Below are positions 1-8,900 of a stretch of 32,746 bases of DNA, piece after piece. The stretch comes from Myxococcales bacterium (GTDB lineage: Bacteria; Myxococcota_A; Polyangia; Fen-1088). Location of the stretch: positions 1 to 32,746 of the forward strand of contig JANXXE010000199.1 in the NCBI GenBank assembly GCA_025350815.1, written 5' to 3'. The notes below the pieces were generated by a model. The model ran no database searches, was not told where the DNA came from, and saw only the letters and a list, made by a program, of their open reading frames with translations. Position 1 is the first letter of the stretch; each line of letters begins with the position of its first letter. Position numbers and translations under genes: made by a program.

Positions 1-1
1 C

Positions 2-427
2 GAGGTGGTCGCCGCAGCGGTCGAGCCCGAACCTGAACCCGTGCGCCTGACAGCTTCTGATCTGAAGATGGTGGGACAGGGGGATGATCTCAGCCGTCCC
101 GATGTCGTTCATCTCGATCTGTCGGATGGCCAGGACGCCCGCGAACTGTCCCAAGAAGACATCGACGCGCGTTTTCGCGCGCAAGAGTCCGCCATCCTCG
201 GCTGCATCACTTCGTCGCGCCCCGATCCCGAAACCTACGTGCCGGGGCGGCTGACCATCAAGTTTCGCATCCAGCGCGCTGGCACCGTGCGCGGCGTTCG
301 CGTCGAGGCGCCGGCCGTCTTGCAAAAGGGCGGACTGTACAATTGCATCAAGGCGATCGTCGGGGCCTTGCGTTTTCCCGCGTCGGGCAGCAGCCAGATC
401 GTGTCGTACCCGTTTACGTTGAGCTGA
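2..427 (+). CDS. AgmX/PglI-type C-terminal domain protein, 5'-truncated
   Basis: The frame is open from the first full codon of the window, so the true start is probably outside; a GTG at 5 is the first internal candidate. About 140 residues are visible. The N-terminal part has a Glu-Pro run (EPEPEP) typical of a periplasm-spanning linker. The C-terminal 85 or so residues, with a conserved-looking pair of cysteines (ILGCI and LYNCI), a central GRLTIKFRI strand and a final LRFPASG strand, match my memory of the AgmX/PglI C-terminal domain. That TonB-C-like fold occurs in myxobacterial gliding and envelope proteins. Its role is not known from sequence. The gene converges on the minus-strand operon and overlaps the last codons of its final gene (414-427). 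The domain call is moderate; a generic TonB C-terminal-like protein is the alternative. Confidence 0.6.
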   Translation, partial: EVVAAAVEPEPEPVRLTASDLKMVGQGDDLSRPDVVHLDLSDGQDARELSQEDIDARFRAQESAILGCITSSRPDPETYVPGRLTIKFRIQRAGTVRGVRVEAPAVLQKGGLYNCIKAIVGALRFPASGSSQIVSYPFTLS

Positions 428-842
428 CGGAACCGAGGGCCGCGGCGCGCGTGCGCGCGTAGTCGACGACGACTGTGGCATCGTCGAGCGGACGCAAGTC
501 GGGTTTGCCCAGCGTGACCAGGGCCGGCGGCGCAGGTGGCGTGTCGCGCAGGCGTCGGGCGGCCTGTCGCGCGGCGGGCGGCGCGGCCTCATCCCCCGAC
601 AGCGCCACGACGTGTTCCATGTAGCTGCGTCCGTAGGCCTCGTCCGGTTGCACCAGCAGCAGCGCGTTCAGCCCCATCCCCGCCGCGCGCCGTGCGTGTG
701 TCACGCCAGGGCGGAACGCGCGCCGTTCCAGCGCCTGTCGGCAGTGTCCAAGTTCGGTGCGTGCCGCCGCCAACCATTCGTCGCCAGTAAGGCGGTACAA
801 CCAGTGCGTGGGATCGTGGGCCGGCGCGTGAGGTTCGCCCAC
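414..842 (-). CDS. small helical protein, possibly HEPN-like
   Basis: This protein of about 142 residues starts at a GTG (842-840) one base after the TGA of the nucleotidyltransferase gene (846-844). That spacing indicates translational coupling and is the reason for this start; the frame is open further upstream, but that stretch overlaps the neighbour and does not look like protein. Residues 12-60 contain WLYRLTGDEWLAAARTEL and a later ARRAAGMGLNALL segment, an amphipathic-helix pattern like HEPN-type helical bundles. No catalytic motif, signal peptide or membrane segment is visible. The last codons overlap the convergent gene ending at 427. As the final gene of a lipid/nucleotidyl-transfer operon it could be an accessory subunit, but that is inference. 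The family is not recognised with confidence. Confidence 0.6.
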   Translation of the reverse strand: MGEPHAPAHDPTHWLYRLTGDEWLAAARTELGHCRQALERRAFRPGVTHARRAAGMGLNALLLVQPDEAYGRSYMEHVVALSGDEAAPPAARQAARRLRDTPPAPPALVTLGKPDLRPLDDATVVVDYARTRAAALGSVSST

Positions 843-843
843 G

Positions 844-1638
844 TCAGGTCCATGTCGGGACGACGATTTCCGCGCTCGCGAGATCTTGTCCCGTGTCGAT
901 CTCGCGCCACTGCCCGTCGATGAAGACCGGTTCGAGGGGCGCGCCGGCGTCGGCCATCGTGTTAAGCGCGTCGCTGAGATAGGCGTTACGCAAAGTGGCG
1001 GCACGTCCGAAAGGTTGGTCAAGGCCGCCCTCGCGCAGGGCGTGGCCCCACACCTGGCGCAGCGCCGTCGCACCGGCGGGCGCAAATCGCGCCAGGCCGA
1101 TGAATTCACCGGCGGCATCCCCGGCCGGCACGGCCTGCTTGCCGACGCGCTTGACGACGGCGCCGTGGCGACCGGTTGTAACGGCGGCCAGTTCGGCCTC
1201 GGGCAGCGGGTGCTCGGTTCGGCCGACGTACGCGTCTTGCCAGCGGCGGTCAACCACCAGCAAGGCGTCGGCCCGGCTGGTCGTCGCGGCGGACACCAGG
1301 CGCCTGGCCACCTCGGGGCTGTAGACGATGTCGGAATACGAAAAGAAGAAGCCGCCCTCCATCGAACCTTCGGCGCACATCAGTGACGCCAGGATGTTGT
1401 TGCTGGCCCATTCGTTGTTGTCCACGAACTGCGGGCGGTGGCCACCGGCGTCGATGCAGTCGCCCCGGTAGCCGCGCACGATCACGACCTCCGTCACGCC
1501 GGCGGCGTGCAGCGCGTCCAGTTGCCAGTGCAAGATGGGACGGCCGGCGACCTTGACCATGCATTTCGGGATCTCGGCCGTCGATGCCCCGAGGCGCCGT
1601 CCGCGTCCGGCCGCGACGATTATGACCCGGGCGTTCAT
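844..1638 (-). CDS. NTP transferase (sugar/polyol- or choline-phosphate nucleotidyltransferase-like)
   Basis: This 264-residue protein has a GT-A type nucleotidyltransferase fold. The N-terminus carries the nucleotide-binding loop AAGRGRRLG (residues 9-17) and the PKCMVKV lysine motif (24-30). NNILASL and SYSDIVYS segments follow where LicC/GlmU-type enzymes bind substrate and metal. Family members transfer a nucleotidyl group (often CMP) to phosphocholine, inositol phosphate, 2-aminoethylphosphonate or sugar phosphates. The ATG overlaps the TGA of the upstream CDP-alcohol phosphatidyltransferase in an ATGA junction, so the two are coupled. This pairing matches the logic of IPCT/DIPPS and LicC-like systems: the nucleotidyltransferase makes a CDP-activated headgroup and the membrane enzyme uses it. 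The exact substrate cannot be read from sequence. Confidence 0.85.
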   Translation of the reverse strand: MNARVIIVAAGRGRRLGASTAEIPKCMVKVAGRPILHWQLDALHAAGVTEVVIVRGYRGDCIDAGGHRPQFVDNNEWASNNILASLMCAEGSMEGGFFFSYSDIVYSPEVARRLVSAATTSRADALLVVDRRWQDAYVGRTEHPLPEAELAAVTTGRHGAVVKRVGKQAVPAGDAAGEFIGLARFAPAGATALRQVWGHALREGGLDQPFGRAATLRNAYLSDALNTMADAGAPLEPVFIDGQWREIDTGQDLASAEIVVPTWT

Positions 1639-2453
1639 CGCGCAGAGCCGCCCAGGCGGCGGGCTATGCCCAGCAGCGAACGGGCGGCATGGGCCGCGTT
1701 CACCAGCAGATACGCGTGAAGAAAAATATCCAGACGATTCGCAAGCGCCACGAAGACCAGGTAGCTGGGATAGTGAATGATGTAGCGGCCCAACGACTCG
1801 ACCAATTGAATCGGCCCCCTGCGGCGGGGCGCCGGTGCATTCTGCGACGACAGATCGCCTGCGCCCGGCCCAGGTCCATAGTCCCCGGCCGCGCGTGATG
1901 GGGTGAACCCCGTGGCGGCGACGTATTCAGGGCGCCGGACGAAGGTTGTCAAACTGATGCCCGACGCAACCGCGCACAGGGCGAACAGGGCCTCGGCCAG
2001 CCACACGTCCCCGGATGTTTGCTGCCACAGGCGCAGGCCTGTTGCGGTCACCAGCAGGAAAGCCTTCAGTTCATCCATCAAGAAATCCAGATGGGCGCCT
2101 ATGGGTGTGGACGTTCCGCGCAGGCGCGCCAGTTGCCCGTCGACGCAGTCGAGCACGTAGGACAGTTCAAGAATTCCAACCGCGACCAGTAACCCGCCCC
2201 AGCCGGGCATCGCGGCCAGCAAGACGGCCGCAACGATGAAGACGAAGAGGGACGCCAGCGTGACCTGGTTCGGGCTGACCCGCGTGCGCTCGAGCGGTAG
2301 CAGGACGACCACGGCGATGGGCCGGGCCACGAAACGGTTCCACAGGATGTCGTGCGGCTTGCGTGTCCGTCGGTAGATTTCGGCAAGCCGGGTGGCCAGG
2401 GGCGCTTTCGGCGTCAACCCAGCTGCCCCCGAAACGTCAGTCGGCGGGGCCAT
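1635..2453 (-). CDS. CDP-alcohol phosphatidyltransferase family membrane protein
   Basis: The protein has about 272 residues. The signature D-x2-DG-x2-AR-x8-G-x3-D-x3-D is intact: D102, D105, G106, A109, R110, G119, D123 and D127. Hydrophobic helices follow at about 64-100, 128-170 and in the C-terminal third, as expected for an integral inner-membrane enzyme. The family displaces CMP from a CDP-alcohol with a second alcohol, making phospholipids, phosphodiesters or headgroup precursors. I chose the ATG at 2453, giving an N-terminus MAPPTDVSG; it overlaps the end of the lipoprotein gene by 17 bases. The frame stays open to 2822, but that part is the shadow of the lipoprotein gene. A TTG at 2417 is another possible start. 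The 3' end forms an ATGA junction with the nucleotidyltransferase. The acceptor alcohol is unknown. Confidence 0.85.
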   Translation of the reverse strand: MAPPTDVSGAAGLTPKAPLATRLAEIYRRTRKPHDILWNRFVARPIAVVVLLPLERTRVSPNQVTLASLFVFIVAAVLLAAMPGWGGLLVAVGILELSYVLDCVDGQLARLRGTSTPIGAHLDFLMDELKAFLLVTATGLRLWQQTSGDVWLAEALFALCAVASGISLTTFVRRPEYVAATGFTPSRAAGDYGPGPGAGDLSSQNAPAPRRRGPIQLVESLGRYIIHYPSYLVFVALANRLDIFLHAYLLVNAAHAARSLLGIARRLGGSAR

Positions 2454-2751
2454 CGGCGCCCGGTGGGCTGTCTGTGGCTGCGTCGTCGGTGGTGGCATCG
2501 GTGGCATCGGTGGTGGCATCGCGCGCCCCATCAGTGGCCCGTTCGCTGGCGCCGTCGCCCGCGTGGCCCTGATCGGCGGCCGCCCCGTCGTGTCCGGGTG
2601 TGATGGCGCTGCCGTCGTCGGGGACGTAACTGGCCCCGGTGTCGGTTCCGTAGTTCTTGTCCCGTCGCGCGGTTCCCGACGAACAGGCCCAGGCGCACAC
2701 CACCAGGATGCCGGTGATGGTAATTGTCCGGGCGAGGCCCTTTTCTGACAT
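2437..2751 (-). CDS. small Asp/Ala/Thr-rich putative lipoprotein
   Basis: This is a 104-residue protein. Its N-terminus has a short charged segment and a hydrophobic stretch (about residues 10-20) ending at a cysteine in a CAWACSSG context. That is a weak lipobox, because tryptophan sits at -2. After the cysteine the chain is low complexity and acidic, with repeated DAT/DATTD units and many Gly, Pro and Asp residues, typical of disordered linkers on exported myxobacterial lipoproteins. No domain is recognised. It is the first gene of the minus-strand operon, and its end overlaps the start of the CDP-alcohol phosphatidyltransferase. The underlying DNA has short near-repeats around 2488-2525, which could allow length changes. 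Function unknown. Confidence 0.55.
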   Translation of the reverse strand: MSEKGLARTITITGILVVCAWACSSGTARRDKNYGTDTGASYVPDDGSAITPGHDGAAADQGHAGDGASERATDGARDATTDATDATTDDAATDSPPGADGPAD

Positions 2752-2783
2752 CCGTCGAAAGCTACAGGCGGCGGCAGGCTGCC

Positions 2784-2877
2784 GCAAGTTGACCCTGCAA
2801 GTTGACCCTGCAAATTGACCATGCCGACAACTCAGGCCGCCAAATCCGCGCAAACCAGCCAAATCCGCGCAAACCAG
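2784..2877. repeat. two sets of short tandem direct repeats in the divergent promoter region
   Basis: A 13-bp unit, GCAAGTTGACCCT, occurs twice back to back at 2784-2796 and 2797-2809, with a partial third copy (GCAAATTGACC) at 2810-2820. A 19-bp unit starting CAAATCCGCGC occurs twice at 2841-2859 and 2860-2877. A looser copy, AAATTCGCGCGAAACC, lies near 2905. These lie between the divergent small lipoprotein gene (start 2751) and the giant lipoprotein gene (start 2988). They could be regulator binding sites or slippage duplications. No clear -35/-10 or sigma-54 promoter is visible among them. Confidence 0.7.
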
Positions 2878-2976
2878 ACGACATCACCGGCAGGCGCGAC
2901 TGGACAAATTCGCGCGAAACCTTTATGGTGCGGCCTCACCCAAGTGCGTTCTCTAACCTTTTCGCGAGCGCCATTC

Positions 2977-2987
2977 GGAGGAAGAGC
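2977..2987 (+). promoter_or_regulatory. ribosome binding site deciding the start of the giant lipoprotein
   Basis: A strong Shine-Dalgarno sequence, GGAGGAAG, begins at 2977; its GGAGG core ends six bases before the ATG at 2988. The frame is open further upstream to 2802, but only the ATG at 2988 is followed by a proper lipoprotein signal peptide, so the two lines of evidence agree. Confidence 0.85.
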
Positions 2988-5900
2988 ATGATTAGTTACT
3001 CCCGTCGTGGTCTGTGTGATTCGGCCGCCGGTATCGTTTTTGCGGTGTCACTGGCTGTCGCTGGTTGTGGAAACGCGACCGATTCGGGCGTGTCAGACGG
3101 CGGTTCCATAGATGTCGGCAGCACGGGGGACGTCGGTGATGCATCCGATGCGCCGGTGGCGATGATTGTCATTTCCCCGATGGCGAATGATTTCGGCATG
3201 GTGGTTCAGGGCGCGACGAAGGGACCCGTTTCGTTCACCGTGACCAACACCGGCGGCAGTTCCAGCGGGGGTATGACGCCCAGTCTGGTCGGCCCCAACG
3301 CGGAGGAGTTCGGGATCGTCAAGAACAACTGCCTGGCGCCACTTGGCGAAGGCGAGAGTTGCACGGTGACTGCTTCGTTCTCGCCGGCGACGCCCGGGGC
3401 CAAGGTCGCCGGGTTACAAGTAGCGTCGGTCTTTGGCGGTACCGCGACGGGCGGCTTGGTGGGCGCGGGCGTGTCCGCGTCGGCCCTCACGCTGACACCC
3501 AACGTGCAGCCGTTCGGAACTGTCGCGGTCGGTTCGACCAGCCCCAAGGTCAGCTTCACGGTGACCAACACGGGCGGGGTCCCGTCCGGCGTGCCGGCCG
3601 TAGGTGTTGGCGGCAGCAATTCCTCCGACTTCAGCATTCAGTCGAATGCGTGCACCACGGCGTTGCCCGCCGCTGGAACCTGCATCGTTGTCGTGCGTTT
3701 CAATCCAAGTGCTGCGGGGGGCAAGTCGGCGATCCTGTCGGCGAAGGCAACACCCGGGGGCACGGCCATGGCGGTCCTGACCGGTGACGCGGCGGACGGC
3801 AGCACTGGGCTGTCCATGTCGCCCAGCCTGAACGATTTCGGCCCGATTCTGGTCGGCGCGCAAAGCCCCACCGTCAAGTTCACCGTCACCAACAGCGGCA
3901 CGTTGGCGACCGGTGCGCTGACGACCAGTCTGGGCGGTGTTCAGCCGGGCCAGTTCCAGATCACGACCAATACCTGCATGGCCGCGCTGATGCCCGCCGC
4001 GACGTGCGCCATCGAGGTGAAATTTGCCCCGGCCGCGCCCGGCGCGAAGAGTGCCGTTCTGAGCGTCAGCGGTACCCCCGGTGGCACCGTGTCGGCGGCC
4101 CTGTCCGGACAGGGATCGGCGAACGCGGCCCTGGCCATCAGTCCGACCCTGGCCGATCTGGGCTCTGTTATCGTCGGTTCCAGCAGCGACGCATTCCAGT
4201 TCAGGGTGGTCAACGGGGGTGGCGTGCCGAGCGGCGCCCTGATGACCGCGCTGGCCGGCCCGGATTCGGCGGCATTTTCTTTGGTGGCTGATGGATGCAC
4301 TGGCCGGCAACTTCTGCCAGGCGGCGACTGCTTGCTCAGCGTCCGCTTCACCCCCAGCGCGGCCGGCGCCCGCTCCGCAATCTTGACCGTGGCGGGCCTG
4401 CCCGGGGGCACCACGGCCGCGGCCGTGACGGCCCGGGGTCTGACGCCCGGCGCACTGACCATCTCCCCGGGTGGCAGACAGTTTGGTGGCGTGCTGCTCG
4501 GGTCGACGGCGGATGCCGCTGTCTTCACGATCACGAATACGGGCAGTGCCCCCACCGGCACGCTGCTGGTCCAGGTCAGCGGCCTGCACCCGGCGCAGTT
4601 TCCCATCGTCGCTGGCAGCAACAACTGCTTCAACAAGATCCTGGCCCCGGCCGCCAGTTGCACTGTTTCGGTGGCTTTCACCCCGGCCGGTGCCGGCGAC
4701 AAGTCCGCCAGTCTGAACGTCAGTGGCAGCCCTGGCGGCACCGTGTCCGCGTCCCTGGCCGGCACGGGACTTTCGCCGGCGGCACTGTCGATTGCGCCGC
4801 AGACTCAGGACTTCGGGTCGGTCGTGCAGGGCGGGTCCAGCTCGAATGTGAATTTCGTCGTCACCAACAACGGGGCGCAGACCTCAGGCGGCATAACCGC
4901 AAGCATTCTCGGGCAGGACATCGGGGATTTCGACGTTGTGATCAACGGCTGCACGACCCTGGTGACAGGTGCGAAGTGCACGGTCGTTGTTCGTTTCAAA
5001 CCGACCGCGCTGGGTGATCGAACGGCGCGGCTTGAGGTGGGCGCAATCCCCGGCGGGATGGCGCTTGCGACGTTGAACGGCAAGGGCGTCAAGCCAGCGG
5101 CCCTCACGATTTCCCCCACGCCGTTCACCTTTGACGACAGGGTGGTCGGCCAGACCAGCGAGGCTGCGCTGTTCACGGTCAAGAACACCGGCGGGGATTC
5201 AACCAGCACCCTGTCAGTTGCCCTGTCGGGCGCGAACGTCGCCGAATTCACCATCGCCGCCAATGGCTGCGGCGCCCTGGCCCCGGGCGCCAGCTGCGAC
5301 GTCTCGGTGAAGTTTGCCCCGACCTCAGCCGGCGGGAAGGTTGCCAGTCTGGACGTAAACGACGGCACCAATTCCAGTGTCTCGGCGTCCCTGGGTGGTC
5401 GAGGTCTCGGCAAGCTGAGCATCGCGCCTGCCACGTGGGACTTCGGTGAAATCTCGGTGCTGAACCTGCAAGGGGGCTTGCTGGTGAAGCCGTTCGTTGT
5501 CACATGCACAGGCGGCGGTAGCGCCTGCGGCCCGCTGCAAACAGCCGTCGCGACGGCCGATCCGTCTGCTTTCTCGATCGTCGGACTGGATACCTGTGCG
5601 GGGGCGTCGCTGGCCGCCGGGGGATCTTGTACCGTCGTGGTTCGTTTCCTGCCGACCAGCACGGGGCTGAAGACCGGCACGCTGGCGGTCACGGGCGGCG
5701 GGGGCGAAAGCGCGTCGGCCGCTCTGATTGGGACGGCCGTGGGTTGTAAGGTCAATGATGAGTGTTCGGTGGCGGGCGTGTGCGAGGTTGCCGTCTGCGA
5801 CGTCGAGAAGGGTGTTTGCGGAACCAAGCTTGCCACTGTGGGAACCGTATGCCGGGTGGCAGCCGGGATCTGTGACGTCGCCGAGGTTTGCACGGGCGAT

Positions 5901-8900
5901 TCGGCCGAGTGCCCGGCGGATCGTTTCCGCAACCCGCGCATCGTAGCGGCTGACACCAACGCGGACCAACAGCCCTGTCGGCCCGCCGCCGGAGGCTGCG
6001 ATCTTGCCGAGTTCTGTAGCGGCGAGTCTGCCGAATGTCCCGCTGACGTCGTTCAGACCGCCGAAGTCATCTGCCACGAATCACGCGGGGCCTGCGATCC
6101 CGCCGAGCGCTGCTCGGGACAGAGCGCCGTCTGTCCCGATGATGCCGTGCTGACCACGGGGACCGTTTGTCGCGAGGCCCCGGGCGCTTGCGACCTGGCC
6201 GAGGTCTGCGACGGGCAAAGCCCGGTCTGCCCGGATGACGTTTTCAAGTCGGTGGAGACGGTGTGCCGCGGCTCCGAAGGGATCTGCGATGCTCAGGAAA
6301 CCTGCACGGGTAAATCGGCGTTGTGTCCCGACAACCTTTTCCAGAGCGTCGGCACCGTGTGTCGCGGATCAGCGGGCATCTGTGACGTAGCAGAGGTCTG
6401 TACGGGCCAGTCGGCCGCGTGTCCGAATGACGCCTTCGTGTCCGCGGACACGGTGTGTCGAGGGGCCGAAGGGATCTGCGACGTGGCGGAGGCGTGCACG
6501 GGCCAGTCGGCGTTGTGTCCTGGCGATTCATTCAAGAGCGCAGAGACGGTGTGCCGTGGGGCTGAAGGGATCTGCGACGTGGCGGAGTCGTGCACGGGCC
6601 AGTCGGGGGCGTGTCCTGGCGATTCATTCAAGAGCGCGGAGACGGTGTGCCGCGGGGCCGAAGGGATCTGCGACGTGGCGGAGGCATGTACGGGCCAGTC
6701 GGCGGCGTGTCCTGGCGATTCATTCAAGAGCGCGGAGACGGTGTGTCGTGGGTCTGAAGGGATCTGCGACGTAGCGGAGAGTTGCACGGGCCAAGCGTCG
6801 GCGTGTCCGGCGGATTCGTTCAAGAACTCGGACACCGTGTGTCGCGGATCCGAGGGCGTGTGCGACGTGGCCGAGAACTGCACAGGTCAGGCGGCGGCGT
6901 GTCCCAGTGACGGCTTCCAGGCGGCCAGCGTCGTGTGTCGCGGATCCGAGGGTGTGTGCGACGTGGCCGAGAACTGCACGGGCCAGGCCGCAGCGTGCCC
7001 GACCGACTCGTTCAAGAATCCGGACACCGTGTGTCGCGGGTCCGAGGGCGTGTGTGACGTGGCGGAGAACAGCACGGGCCAGGCGGCGGCGTGCCCGACC
7101 GATTCATTCAAGTCGGCCGAGACCGTGTGTCGCGGTTCTGAAGGTTTCTGCGACTTGGCGGAAAGCTGCACTGGCCAGACGGCTGCGTGCCCGGCAGACG
7201 CGTTCAAGGCGGCCACGGTCGAGTGCCGCGCGTCGGCGGGGATCTGCGACGTTGCTGAGAGTTGCACGGGCCAAGCGGCTGCGTGCCCGGCAGATGTATT
7301 CAAGGCGGCCACGGTCGAGTGCCGCGCGTCGGATGGTGCGTGTGACACGGCCGAAAGCTGCACGGGCCAGGCGGCAGCGTGTCCGGCAGATGCGTTCAAG
7401 GCGGCCACGGTCGAGTGTCGCGCGTCGGCGGGCGTGTGCGACACGGCGGAAACTTGCACGGGCCAGACGGCGGCGTGCCCCGGGGATGCGTTCAAGGCGG
7501 CGACGACCGAATGTCGGCCGTCGGCGGGTGTGTGTGATAACGCCGAAAACTGCAACGGGCAGCAAGCGGCGTGTCCGGGCGACTACTTCAAGTCGAGCGA
7601 CACCGAATGCCGGGCCTCTGCGGGCGTCTGCGATAACGCTGAGACCTGTACGGGCAACGCGGCGGCTTGTCCTGCAGATTCATTCAAGCCGGACACCACT
7701 GAGTGCCGCCCGACCGCAGGGGCGTGTGATCGGGCGGAAAAGTGTACGGGCAGCGCTGCGGCCTGTCCCACCGATCAGTTCCTCCTGGCAGATGTGGTCT
7801 GTCGGGGCGTTGCCGAGGGTGATCCCGGCCTTTGCGACAGCGAAGAAAAGTGCACCGGTACGGCGGCGGCGTGTCCCGTCGATGGGTTCAAGCCAGGCAA
7901 CGTTGTCTGCCGCGTGGTGGCCGGGGATTGCGACGTCGCGGAGACCTGCTCCGGCATGGCAGCGGCGTGTCCCAGTAACGCCTTCCAGTCCAACAACACG
8001 ATTTGCCGGGCCATCAACGGACCTTGCGATGCAGCCGAGAATTGCTCGGGGACTTCGGCGACCTGTCCCACAGATGCCTTTGCATCGACTGACACGATTT
8101 GTCGCGCCGTCACCGGTATGTGCGACGTGGCCGAGAATTGCTTGGGAACTGCGTCCTCCTGTCCGGCCGACGGGTTCAAGCCCGACGGAACCGGCTGCAA
8201 TGACAGCGATGTCTGCACTGGAAACGACGTCTGCACAGCCGGCGTTTGCGCCGGCCCGCAGAATCATTGCGGCAACGGCACCTGCAACTGCAACGAGACC
8301 GCCGTGACGTGTCGTCAGGATTGCCCGGGCCCGGGCGATCTCGACAAGACTTTCGCTACATCGGGCGTGGTGCGCGGCAATTTCCAGGACACCGACGACG
8401 CGGCGACGGCCATTGTCATTGTGCCCTCGGATCAGAAGATCTTTGTCAGCGGCTTCACACACAGTGCGACCGCCGAGGACGACAACCTGTTGTTGGCGCG
8501 GTATTCGACCACCGGCGCCCTCGACACGTGGGTGCAGACCGACGTGACGCACACGAAGGATCGCAGCTACGCGATGGCCCTCGATGTTCCCAACGCGCGG
8601 ATCATGCTGGCCGGCACCGACAACGGCGGATTGGTGGCGGCGCGGTACACCTACGCTGGCGCTCTCGATACTGGGTTCAACGGAACCGGTATTCGCGCAG
8701 ACGGGGTCACAGGCGGTGGCGGCGCCTATCGCGGCGTAGTCGTTCAGCCCGACGGGATGGTCGTCCTGTCAGGTGAAGGCGTCTTTGACAACGACGGTCT
8801 GTACAAGCTGCTCATGAACCGGATGAGCGCGACCGCGGTGCTGGATACGATGGGCTTCAACGCTGGGTCGGGCTACCGGATTCTCAACCATGGCCAGGTA

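Noticed and set aside
3414..5959. Long minus-strand frames opposite the giant lipoprotein gene
   Set aside because: Their translations are repetitive shadows of the choice-of-anchor D and cysteine repeats, with no start signals or domains.
5850..8195. Regular repeats that could suggest a CRISPR array
   Set aside because: Units are 96 bp, in frame, without unique spacers, and encode a conserved cysteine pattern.
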